From NCBI GenBank assembly GCA_041941305.1, contig JBGTQJ010000038.1, forward strand, positions 1-64,000: a stretch of DNA of 64,000 nt, given 5' to 3'. Positions within the stretch are counted from its first letter, which is position 1. Every line of letters begins with the position of its first letter. This document shows positions 16,523-24,441 of this stretch, one piece after another. The position numbers were made by a program, and so were the translations under genes. Below the pieces are notes generated by a model. That model did no database searches and was not told where the DNA came from. It worked only from the letters and a program-made list of their open reading frames with translations. The DNA comes from JANSWP01 sp041941305 (lineage in GTDB: Bacteria > Bacteroidota > Bacteroidia > Chitinophagales > Saprospiraceae).

Positions 16523-17463
16523 TCAACTAACCTGGCGTAATCTATTTTTCTACCTTCTTCGGATTTGGTTTCAGCTTTGGTAATATACCCTTTTGGATAA
16601 TAAAAACGTTCCCGAACCTCATTGTCCAATAAATAGGATTGTTTATATCCCTTATAGGTTCCCCAAAGTTGATTGTATCTGAATAATAATATATTCCAAA
16701 ACTGTTTTAGGAATACGCCATCAGTGATAGCTTGCTTCCAATCATTTATGCAATGGGAAAATAGTAAACTCAAAAAAGTGGGAAAATTGAAGCTTTCATT
16801 TTTCATGATTAGCCTGTAGGCAATTGCTTCTCTTCGGTAACGATTGAACACATTTTTCCAGGTTTCTTCATGTACATGGATAATTGTAGCATCTGCCTGA
16901 TAGGCTATACGGTACCCTTTTTCTAGTATTTGTTTGGCCCAATGGAGGTCTTCAAGTCCGGTGAGGGTTTCATCGTATTTTTGTGTTTCCCAAAGACTTT
17001 TACGAACTGCACAATTGGCGTTGTTGCAAAAGGGGTGTTTTTGATTCAAGTTACTTTCATCCGGGAACCATTTAGCAAATACTTGATGCTCTGAATATTT
17101 GTTCCTATGATCACCTCTTTGCTTTCCATATACTACTGCAATTTTTTCATCTTTGAAGGGTTTCGCGATCAATTCCAACCAATCTTTATACACTGGATAT
17201 ACATGGGCACTGGCAAATAATAAAATATCCCCTGTTGCTGCTTCGCAGCCTACATTGATAGCATAGCCAAAAGAAAAGTCTTCCGGTTTGATATGCACAA
17301 TTTTAGTGGGGAATTGCCTGGCGATTGTTAGAGTAGCATCTCTGGAACCACTGTCTACAACGATGATTTCTACATCCTTATAATTCTGTTCCATTATGCC
17401 TGCCAATAATTTACCAATATGTTTTTCTTCATTCAGGCACCGTATGACTATAGAGATTTTCAT
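16519..17463 (-). CDS. Family 2 glycosyltransferase
   Basis: GT-A fold glycosyltransferase, 314 residues, with the N-terminal strand-loop motif IRCLNEEKHIGKLLAGI and the nucleotide-binding VVDSGSRDAT (residues 35-44). At the place of the usual DxD the chain reads LLFASAHVYP, the SAH form seen in some GT2 branches. The acceptor-side motif is LTGLEDLHWAKQIL (ED). A C-terminal segment (NRYRREAIAYR) is typical of rhamnosyl- or sugar-transferases of surface polysaccharides. It stands alone, so its substrate is open. Convergent with the small gene at 16235 and divergent from the YeiH-like gene at 17537. Confidence 0.88.
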   Translation of the reverse strand: MKISIVIRCLNEEKHIGKLLAGIMEQNYKDVEIIVVDSGSRDATLTIARQFPTKIVHIKPEDFSFGYAINVGCEAATGDILLFASAHVYPVYKDWLELIAKPFKDEKIAVVYGKQRGDHRNKYSEHQVFAKWFPDESNLNQKHPFCNNANCAVRKSLWETQKYDETLTGLEDLHWAKQILEKGYRIAYQADATIIHVHEETWKNVFNRYRREAIAYRLIMKNESFNFPTFLSLLFSHCINDWKQAITDGVFLKQFWNILLFRYNQLWGTYKGYKQSYLLDNEVRERFYYPKGYITKAETKSEEGRKIDYARLVD

Positions 17464-17487
17464 TCTTATTGTTATTATCTATTTTCG

Positions 17488-17495
17488 CAAAATTA
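17488..17495 (-). promoter_or_regulatory. Candidate -7 box for the glycosyltransferase
   Basis: Minus-strand TAATTTTG, matching TAnnTTTG, 24 bases before the ATG at 17463. The 73-bp divergent spacer also has to hold the promoter of the gene at 17537. Confidence 0.4.
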
Positions 17496-17536
17496 CCATA
17501 TCCTTGATATTCTAAAACGAATAACCTGCTAATTTC

Positions 17537-19231
17537 ATGTCAAAATCGATATTACTGAGCAAAGAAGATTTTTGGGCAATCTGGATAGGCTTTTTCCTTT
17601 TGATTTTTGGGTTGATCATTTTTTTTCTGAATCAACCGGAAAACCTGGAACAAAAGCATGCTGAATTGAATGAAAAAATGAAGTCGGAAGAAGTGGCCCC
17701 GTTTCATACCACTGCCTGGTGGGATGCCTATGATGAGCAACAAAGGCTCAAGGCTTCGAATACCACAGTAGGTAAATTTCTAAAGAAATTGACAGACAAA
17801 CCTGGAAGTTGGCAGGTTAATCCCTTGGAATCCTTTTTTCTTTCGGATGCCAAAGCAGATGAAGTAAAGTTTTTTTATAACAAAGCCTATGAGTCATCCA
17901 GGGACAAAACCCGAAGCCTACTGAACGATGCCATTCGTTTTCAAGGATTTGCAAGGTCCTCAGATTTTGGAAATGTGACCCAAAATGTAAATGCAGAAAA
18001 CGCAATAAACGATTGGAGAGCTGCAAAAGAGAAAGCGGAAAAATTGGCTAAAAAGGTTAACACAAAAGCATTTAATAAGTTGCCCTGGTTGATGGGATTG
18101 CTGATGGTTTTTGCACTTTTGTTTGGTGTTGGTAAACAAGTTATGGGTGAATCCATTATGAGATTCGCAATTGGGTTTCTATTTGTCTTCCTAATAGCTG
18201 TGATTTCCTATCTGCTTGCTGCTCAGGCAAATATGAAAGCACTTGGCATAGGGTATGCTGCCTGGGCGATTATTTTAGGACTTCTCATTAGTAATACCAT
18301 AGGTACTCCAGATTTTGTAAAACCTGCACTGGCTACGGAATTTTTTATAAAAACTGGTCTGGTACTTTTAGGTGCCGAAATCCTTTTTGGGAAAATATTG
18401 GCCATTGGTTTACCAGGAGTTTTTGTTGCTTGGGTCGTTACACCTATCGTTTTGATTACAACTTATTGGTTTGGTCAAAAAGTCTTAAAAATAGGCTCTA
18501 AAACACTCAATATGACGATCTCGGCAGATATGTCTGTTTGTGGAGTTTCAGCTGCTGTTGCGACTGCAGCTGCCTGTAAAGCTAGCAAGGAAGAATTGAC
18601 TTTGGCTATAGGATTGAGTATGGTTTTTACATCTGTAATGATGATTGTATTGCCTGCCTTTATCAATTGGGTGGGTATGCCTGAGATCCTTGGAGGTGCC
18701 TGGATTGGAGGGACGATTGATGCCACTGGAGCTGTGGTCGCAGCGGGGGCTTTTTTAGGAGATGATGCATTGAATGTAGCTGCCACCATCAAAATGATTC
18801 AAAACGTTTTGATAGGGCTAATTGCTTTTGGTGTGGCAATTTATTTTGCAACCAAAGTGGAGAAAAAAGGAAAAGCTAAAGTTGGTTGGGGAGAAATCTG
18901 GAGAAGATTTCCAAAGTTTATCCTGGGATTTATTGGGGCATCTATCTTATTCTCAATTATATATGAAGGATTGGGAGACTCCAAAGCCTATACTATGATT
19001 GATCAGGGGGTGATACGAGGGTTTACAAAAAATATGCGCGGCTGGTTGTTTTGTCTAGCTTTTGTTAGTATTGGCCTTTCCACAAATTTTAAAGAATTGA
19101 AGAAGCATTTTACAGGCGGCAAGCCTCTTATTTTATATCTATGCGGTCAAACACTGAATTTGCTTTTGACCTTACTTATGGCTTACATTATGTTTTATTT
19201 AGTTTTTCCTCACATAACTGAGCATATTTAG
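17537..19231 (+). CDS. YeiH family putative sulfate exporter with long N-terminal extension
   Basis: Inner-membrane transporter of the YeiH/UPF0324 type (sulfate or organic anion export by annotation, weakly supported experimentally). The core from about residue 180 has about ten membrane helices with the conserved SADMSVCGVSAAVATAAAC and GGAWIGGTIDATGAVVAAGA segments. The family is usually around 340 residues; this one has 564 because of an extra N-terminal helix (residues 12-32) and about 140 residues of charged, soluble sequence (HTTAWWDAYDEQQRLKAS, helical Lys/Glu-rich part) before the core. The extension may be a sensing or partner domain. The stop codon lies close to the N-terminal coding part of the next gene (see 19266). 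Confidence 0.85.
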   Translation: MSKSILLSKEDFWAIWIGFFLLIFGLIIFFLNQPENLEQKHAELNEKMKSEEVAPFHTTAWWDAYDEQQRLKASNTTVGKFLKKLTDKPGSWQVNPLESFFLSDAKADEVKFFYNKAYESSRDKTRSLLNDAIRFQGFARSSDFGNVTQNVNAENAINDWRAAKEKAEKLAKKVNTKAFNKLPWLMGLLMVFALLFGVGKQVMGESIMRFAIGFLFVFLIAVISYLLAAQANMKALGIGYAAWAIILGLLISNTIGTPDFVKPALATEFFIKTGLVLLGAEILFGKILAIGLPGVFVAWVVTPIVLITTYWFGQKVLKIGSKTLNMTISADMSVCGVSAAVATAAACKASKEELTLAIGLSMVFTSVMMIVLPAFINWVGMPEILGGAWIGGTIDATGAVVAAGAFLGDDALNVAATIKMIQNVLIGLIAFGVAIYFATKVEKKGKAKVGWGEIWRRFPKFILGFIGASILFSIIYEGLGDSKAYTMIDQGVIRGFTKNMRGWLFCLAFVSIGLSTNFKELKKHFTGGKPLILYLCGQTLNLLLTLLMAYIMFYLVFPHITEHI

Positions 19232-19265
19232 TAACGACGAAAGATTTCCCGTTACCACACAGGAA

Positions 19266-19643
19266 GTGTGGGATGCCATTACAAATGCTTCTGAAATGAG
19301 ACAATGGTTTTTTGATAATATCCCCGACTTCAGCGCTGAAGTTGGGTTTGAAACAAGTTTCAACGTGAAGGCACCCAGCAGGGATTTTTTCCACATCTGG
19401 AAAGTAACAGAGGTTGTCCCTTTACAGAAATTGACCTATTCGTGGCGATTTAAAGGTTTTGATGCAAGGTCCTTTACGACCTGGGAACTTTTTGATGAGG
19501 GCAACCAGACCTTGTTAAGAGTGACTGCAGCTGAAGGGTATCGTTTTCCACAAGATATTCCTGAATTCCAGCGGGAAAGTGGGGTAGGAGGTTGGAATTA
19601 TTTTATCAAAGAGCGATTGAAAGGATATTTTGAGAAGAAATAA
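19266..19643 (+). CDS. SRPBCC/AHSA1-like protein with unclear start
   Basis: START-like hydrophobic-cavity protein of the AHSA1 family (DAITNASEMRQWFFDN at the N-terminus; GFDARSFTTWELFDEGNQTLLRVT; helix FIKERLKGYFEKK at the C-terminus). Function of such proteins is mostly unknown; some bind small lipophilic ligands. GTG 19266 is the first standard start, but the frame is open back to the stop at 19215 and the upstream residues (FSNDERFPVTTQEV) look like the missing first beta strand. No ATG, GTG or TTG exists there, so translation probably begins at CTG 19218 or ATA 19224, overlapping the yeiH stop at 19229. A second SRPBCC gene follows after 15 bp. Confidence 0.75.
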   Translation: MWDAITNASEMRQWFFDNIPDFSAEVGFETSFNVKAPSRDFFHIWKVTEVVPLQKLTYSWRFKGFDARSFTTWELFDEGNQTLLRVTAAEGYRFPQDIPEFQRESGVGGWNYFIKERLKGYFEKK

Positions 19644-19658
19644 ATAAATTTTGATACA

Positions 19659-20102
19659 ATGAAATCTTTAAATGCACAGGTTAGTTATTCCATCCTGAAG
19701 CCTATTGAGCAGGTTTATCATGCCATTGTTGACAAAGAGCAAATCTCCAATTATTTCACTACAAGATCTGATTCAGATCTAATTGAAGGAAAGGTAGTCA
19801 ATTGGGAATGGGATGATTTTGGAGCTAAATTCCAGTCAGAAGTTTTGAAAATCAAAGCACCTCATATGATTTCATTTCGATGGAGTGCTACAGGTCAAAA
19901 AACGACTGTTGAAATAGCTTTACAGTCCAAAGGAAAAAATCAAACCCAGATTAGCATCACTGATGGTCCCTTTGATCATTCTGAAGAGGGTATTCAAAAG
20001 GCTTTGCAGCAGACCATTGGGTGGACTGATTTTATTTGCAGTTTAAAGGCTTATCTGTACACTGGGATTAATTTACGGAATGGACAGTTTGAAAAAAAAT
20101 GA
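19659..20102 (+). CDS. SRPBCC (AHSA1-like) domain protein
   Basis: Second START-like protein, 147 residues (AQVSYSILKPIEQVYHAIVDKEQISNYF-type N-terminus given here only as its family pattern, WEWDDFGAKFQSEVLKI, SFRWSATGQKTTVEIAL, C-terminal helix WTDFICSLKAYLY). It is only distantly similar to its neighbour, so this is an old duplication or a functional pair. It may bind a hydrophobic ligand in the cytoplasm. The last codons overlap ATGA with a possible start of the cyclase-family gene, pointing to translational coupling. Confidence 0.82.
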   Translation: MKSLNAQVSYSILKPIEQVYHAIVDKEQISNYFTTRSDSDLIEGKVVNWEWDDFGAKFQSEVLKIKAPHMISFRWSATGQKTTVEIALQSKGKNQTQISITDGPFDHSEEGIQKALQQTIGWTDFICSLKAYLYTGINLRNGQFEKK

Positions 20103-20152
20103 AGCTGTTTTCCAATTCTATTGTCATATTTGTGTTTTTTAATTTGGATAAT

Positions 20153-20788
20153 ATGCCCATTTATATTGATATCTCAGTAGCATTAGACCCCAAACTTCCC
20201 GTGTGGCCAGAAAGCCATGGTATCAATATTTCCCCTTTAATGACCATTGAAAAAGGTGGTTGGAATGTCTCCAGATTGGATATTGATGTTCACTCTGGTA
20301 CCCATATTGATGCACCTTTGCATATCGTGCCAGGAGGAAAAACGACCAATGAGATTTCAATGGGAAAATTGATTGGAGATTGTGTTGTTTTGGATTGCAG
20401 AGGCTTGAATAAAATCACAGCAGAGGATTTGGAAAAAATAGGGCTGCCCAATGGGATAAAAAAACTATTGTTTAAAACGGATAATTCCCGACATTGGAAA
20501 AATCCGTTCCATAAATTTCAACCGGATTTTTGCGCATTAGCGCCTGAGGCAGCAAGTTGGGTAGTTGAAAAAGGAATTCATTTAGTGGGGATTGATTACC
20601 ATTCGATTCAACTTTTCAACGATCCTCCAGATACGCATCAGATTTTACTGGAAAATGAGGTAGTGATTATTGAAACTTTAAATTTGTTAGAAGTCGATCC
20701 TGGAATTTATAAGTTGTTTTGTTTGCCTTTAAAGGTAAACGGAGTTGAGGGAATCCCAGCCAGAGTAGTCCTTGAAAAAGAAAATTAG
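20153..20788 (+). CDS. Cyclase family hydrolase (kynurenine formamidase-like)
   Basis: Metal-dependent hydrolase of the cyclase family (PF04199 type), 211 residues from ATG 20153 (MPIYIDIS). The metal-binding signature HSGTHIDAPLHIVPGG is intact, together with DCRGL and LVGIDYHSIQ. Family members include bacterial arylformamidase (KynB), which opens N-formylkynurenine, and other amide or lactone hydrolases; no tryptophan-catabolic gene is adjacent, so the substrate is open. An alternative start at 20099 overlaps the previous stop (ATGA) and would add 18 hydrophobic residues. The 3' end overlaps the convergent mcrC gene by 4 bp. Confidence 0.85.
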   Translation: MPIYIDISVALDPKLPVWPESHGINISPLMTIEKGGWNVSRLDIDVHSGTHIDAPLHIVPGGKTTNEISMGKLIGDCVVLDCRGLNKITAEDLEKIGLPNGIKKLLFKTDNSRHWKNPFHKFQPDFCALAPEAASWVVEKGIHLVGIDYHSIQLFNDPPDTHQILLENEVVIIETLNLLEVDPGIYKLFCLPLKVNGVEGIPARVVLEKEN

Positions 20789-21996
20789 ATTCTTGCTAAA
20801 AGCTTGGTTCCTAGGTCTTTATCAAGTTTTTTATTTTTCAAAACATCCACAAAACAAATTTGGCAGGCATTTTTTCCATTAAGATTTTCAAAAGGGATGG
20901 ATTCCATATCACTTAATTCATAAATTTTGGGAAAAACCAGAACGCATTTTTCTGAATTAAAAAACTGATTGTAAACAAAGGCTTGTCGCAGATCTTCCAT
21001 ACCAGGCATGACTTTTTTCAAAGCCTTCCATTTAGTATCTATTATCATGTTTTTACCTTTATAATTCAGTAAAATATCTGGTCTTAAATAACGACGATTC
21101 CAAAAAGCTTTTTGTTGTTGTCTCTTCACGATAAGATCTTCGTTTTGAAGTTTTTTAAGTTGTCGAAATACATATTCCTCAAACAACAAATTCATATCAA
21201 ATAAAATAGCGACAAGATTGTTTTTCCCCCCACGAATGTCAGGTCTATACTTTAAAATCAGCATACGAGCAATTTCAATTGCATTTTGGTACCTAATGGT
21301 TTGGCGATTGTATAGGAGGTTTTGAAAATCCCTTTCTGAAAATTCATAACCTGCTATCGGAGGGAAATAAGTTATTAATTTTTGAACTTTAAAAGATAAA
21401 TCAGGATCAGTTACCAGGTATATTAAAATGTGTAAAGCCTTGTGAATGATTTGATTAAGCTTATGATTGAAATTGTATTGCTCATGGTTTGTAAAAAACC
21501 TTTCTTTATGAAATGGATTCTTCCGCAATTGCTTGGGCAGGATTAATCGACCTTTCAATACTTTTAAATTGGTTTCTATTCGGTGATATGATTTTATAAA
21601 TCCTTCCTGCATTAACTTTTCAACCTCCTTTACAAATACCTCATAATAATAGTCCAAAAGAGAGTTTGATTTTAAGCTCAAATTTGCTGATGTCAAGGTA
21701 TCCAATTTAATTAAATTACATTGACGAAGCATATCCAGGAGTACACTTTGCCACAGTCTTTTATCTGCTGTGGAGATTTTATCTGCCTTAGGCAAGATTT
21801 CAATTGTCAAATTACCAACTTGAATTGCCCCAACATAATGAGAGAACCTGATTCCATTGTGAATTAAAGAGAAATATTTGGAATGATGCTTTTCCGAAAA
21901 AGAAGCCAATTGCTCAAATTGTTCAACTGTTAGTTGTTTTCCAACATAAAGAAATTGATACTCAAATACTTGTAGCAAACCTGCGGATGTTGTCAT
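20785..21996 (-). CDS. mcrC: McrC family nuclease subunit without McrB
   Basis: Homologue of McrC, the nuclease partner of the GTPase McrB in modification-dependent restriction. The N-terminal McrC domain shows HYVGAIQVGNLTIEILPKAD (residues about 53-72). The C-terminal PD-(D/E)xK nuclease core is complete: P306-D307 in YLRPDILL, D320 and K322 in MIIDTKWK, followed by a helix with RQAFVYNQF. Length 403 residues is typical of the longer McrC type. No mcrB-like AAA+ GTPase lies on either side: downstream is the convergent cyclase gene and upstream a 43-residue membrane protein and CotH genes. It is therefore either a remnant, a solitary nuclease, or works with a distant McrB. Confidence 0.88.
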   Translation of the reverse strand: MTTSAGLLQVFEYQFLYVGKQLTVEQFEQLASFSEKHHSKYFSLIHNGIRFSHYVGAIQVGNLTIEILPKADKISTADKRLWQSVLLDMLRQCNLIKLDTLTSANLSLKSNSLLDYYYEVFVKEVEKLMQEGFIKSYHRIETNLKVLKGRLILPKQLRKNPFHKERFFTNHEQYNFNHKLNQIIHKALHILIYLVTDPDLSFKVQKLITYFPPIAGYEFSERDFQNLLYNRQTIRYQNAIEIARMLILKYRPDIRGGKNNLVAILFDMNLLFEEYVFRQLKKLQNEDLIVKRQQQKAFWNRRYLRPDILLNYKGKNMIIDTKWKALKKVMPGMEDLRQAFVYNQFFNSEKCVLVFPKIYELSDMESIPFENLNGKNACQICFVDVLKNKKLDKDLGTKLLARI

Positions 21997-22158
21997 GGCT
22001 TATTTGGAAAATGAACATACGTTCTAATCTTTAATCAATTAACATAGCAAACCATTACAGTATTAGAATGGCTGAACCGATTAAAAAAAAGGCTTTAAAG
22101 GAGAGGTGAAGTTTTTGAACAGTGAATTGTCCCTTTTTTCAAGATTTAATATTAAATG

Positions 22159-22290
22159 TTAAAAATTGACAAATAGCAAAAACAACAAAACCATCATGAT
22201 TGCCACAATGATTAAAATGGTTTTAATGATTTTCTTTTCTGCTTTTTTGTTTTTTGCAGCAATTCTGGCTCGTCGTTTATTTGATGACAT
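22159..22290 (-). CDS. 43-residue single-helix membrane protein
   Basis: Short open frame starting at MSSNKRRARIAAKNKKAEKK, strongly basic, followed by one membrane helix (TILIIVAIMMVLLFLLFVNF) at the C-terminus. This positive-inside tail-anchored layout and the absence of repeats argue for a real small protein. Function is unknown. It lies 162 bp upstream of mcrC on the same strand. The longer frame to 22380 is less likely because the extra residues are atypical. Confidence 0.5.
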   Translation of the reverse strand: MSSNKRRARIAAKNKKAEKKIIKTILIIVAIMMVLLFLLFVNF

Positions 22291-22400
22291 ACTAATAGAG
22301 TTTGAGATTGTGAGAATATGAGACATTGAGTGGTCGTGAAGTTTTTCAAATTTCCAAAACCACTTTATCTCGCAAGGCAAGTTAAAAAGGAATCTGAATT

Positions 22401-22718
22401 TTACAAAACAGAATTGGCAAACTCATAAGCTCTAATTTCTGACCAGGTATATGCCTTACGGGGAAGCATGAAGCCAACATGTCCCCCTTGTTTTGGGGTT
22501 TCCAAAAAAACATTTGGATGTGTTGAACACATTTTTGAAGGGGAGCAGCTTGGAGTCAGAATAGGGTCATTTTGAGCATTTACGAGTAAAGTGGGTATGG
22601 TAATACTGGGCATGAAGTTTTTGGCAGAAGCCTGTTGATAAAAATCTTCCGCGTTTTTATATACATTGATGGGAGCAGAAAAATGTTCATCAAAATCCCG
22701 CCAAAGGCCTAATTTTAA
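22401..22718 (-). pseudogene. 5'-truncated YheT/EMB8-like alpha/beta hydrolase
   Basis: The reading frame from about 22715 down to 22401 encodes the last ~100 residues of an alpha/beta hydrolase of the YheT type: RDFDEHFSAPINVY, AEDFYQQASAKNFMPSI, PTLLVNAQNDPILTP (acid-residue strand) and the GGHVGFM histidine motif. The usual ~320-residue family member would have about 200 more residues in front with the GxSxG nucleophile. Here the frame runs into a stop (TGA overlapping the end of the CotH gene), so the nucleophile half is missing. The break coincides with the end of the CotH gene, as if that gene arrived by a recombination that cut the hydrolase. An internal ATG at 22613 could still yield 70 residues. 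Confidence 0.75.
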
Positions 22719-24307
22719 TCAGTCACTTCATAAAATTCGAATGAAGCCTTTTCTGGAGAACACATAGCGAGTCGTTCTCCTTCCGCAACAATATAATACT
22801 GCATGCCTGGACGATATTCAACGTAATTCCCCCAAATTCCATCATCTGCCAATTCGTCATTATGACTTCCATCATCGTAAATTTCAAGCATTTTAAAGGG
22901 TTCTTTTTTACTATACCGATAGAAAGTATAAACCCTTTCTGCAAAATCAATAGTTGCCTGAATGGCCAAATCTTCTCCAAATTTTAAATGCGCTACTTTT
23001 GAAATTTGAGGTGGGGCTTTTTGCAATAATTTATGATTGGATAGGTATTCTACTCGTTTCTCCATCAATTCCTGAATACCGATAATTTTGGAACGTCCTG
23101 CTTCAACCGTCTTGGTAAGGTTTTTTTGAAACCCAGCATAATCATACAATTTATTACCATCTGCATTTACCTCTGAATCAATTATTTGTTGAATTTCTTG
23201 GGCTCTTTCAAAATATTTTCCGTTTGAAAAATTATCATTCAAAATGGTTCTTACATGCCCAATATACAATTTGCGGTAAAGTGGAATGGCAAGTAAATTC
23301 ACAATCAGAGGACGCTTGGCATTTTTGGTTTTATAATGTATAAAAGGACTCAGTGTCTGTAAATCTTCATCTGTGAGCATTCTTGGACTTACACCGTCAA
23401 ATCGAAAACCTCCAATGGATAAATTCATATCCCATAAAAGTGGAGTAAATAGTCCATCAGGCGTTTTATACAAATAATAATTATGACTTAAACGCCCGGT
23501 ATAACTATCCAGATTAACCAAAACATTATTGAATGCATGCATCCAAAGTACATGGTCAATGTTTAACAGGGTATCTACATTACTAGGGTCTTTTTTCAAT
23601 ACCTCGATTAACCTGATCAGGTTGGTCCATCCTTTTTTGGATTTTTTCTCGTAGTAATTGGAATAACAATTTGGATTATCTCCCAAATACATCAAGGAAG
23701 CTTTTTCTCCCTCAGGGCATCCTTCTCTTTGCTTTGCACGCCATTCAGGGTCACACTTGAAAAAATTGCCCTTATGACTACCAAAATGTTTTTCCAAAAA
23801 GCCATCATCAATAGATTCAGTATTATTGTAAAGACCTAAATATTTTTCATTGACATAAACTTTTGCAAAATTGCATTTAGGGGCGGGCATGTATTGACGT
23901 GCAATTTCATAGGAAAGGGCTTCTCTTACGAAGCTTGGATCCCGGAAGATATTGGATAGTTTCAGTGTTTCATAACCGCCCGGAAATCGCTGTTTCTTAT
24001 CTTTGAAATTGGCTTCAATGTTAAAGGGAAGTTTACTGGAGCCTGATTTATGGACATTGAAATAGGAGCTATTACCTTTATAACGGACTCCTACATCCTG
24101 GAATACTTCGCCATCAATACTAACAGTGGCAGGTAAGCGCTCTTTTTCTCCATCTCTCTTTAATTGATCAAGCGTTTCTGCCCAATTTTCATCCTCAAAT
24201 TGAATTCGGATTTCTGGAATGTGAGTAATGTCGTAAAGATCAGGTGCTTGTGCAGATAGTGTACTGGTGAGAATAATCAGGGGTAAAAGGACATGCAGTT
24301 TTTTCAT
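22715..24307 (-). CDS. CotH-family protein, copy 1 (secreted)
   Basis: Secreted homologue of spore-coat CotH, an atypical protein-kinase fold. Start at ATG 24307 gives a signal peptide (MKKLHVLLPLIILTSTLSAQ). Motifs typical of the family follow: GVRYKGNSSYFN, PFNIEANFKDKKQRFPGG, LKLSNIFRDPSFVREALSYE, YMPAPKCNFAKVYVNEKYLGLY, and LWMHAFNNVLVNLDSY. The motif that usually reads WDxDxxFG is WDMNLSIG here, so the second Asp is Asn. The C-terminal part (about 430-530) is a beta-rich domain ending in a GDDGSHNDELADDGIWG-like segment also present in the paralogue. Its end coincides with the truncated hydrolase. Confidence 0.85.
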   Translation of the reverse strand: MKKLHVLLPLIILTSTLSAQAPDLYDITHIPEIRIQFEDENWAETLDQLKRDGEKERLPATVSIDGEVFQDVGVRYKGNSSYFNVHKSGSSKLPFNIEANFKDKKQRFPGGYETLKLSNIFRDPSFVREALSYEIARQYMPAPKCNFAKVYVNEKYLGLYNNTESIDDGFLEKHFGSHKGNFFKCDPEWRAKQREGCPEGEKASLMYLGDNPNCYSNYYEKKSKKGWTNLIRLIEVLKKDPSNVDTLLNIDHVLWMHAFNNVLVNLDSYTGRLSHNYYLYKTPDGLFTPLLWDMNLSIGGFRFDGVSPRMLTDEDLQTLSPFIHYKTKNAKRPLIVNLLAIPLYRKLYIGHVRTILNDNFSNGKYFERAQEIQQIIDSEVNADGNKLYDYAGFQKNLTKTVEAGRSKIIGIQELMEKRVEYLSNHKLLQKAPPQISKVAHLKFGEDLAIQATIDFAERVYTFYRYSKKEPFKMLEIYDDGSHNDELADDGIWGNYVEYRPGMQYYIVAEGERLAMCSPEKASFEFYEVTD

Positions 24308-24441
24308 GACTATTTTTGTTGTGTTTCCCATTGGGACTCCTTTCCACAGGAATCCTTCGGATTGAAGCAGGTGTTTAAGTATTCAAGTGTTCACCCAATT
24401 TTGATTTTTTTAAAAGGAACACCTGAACACTATACACATCT

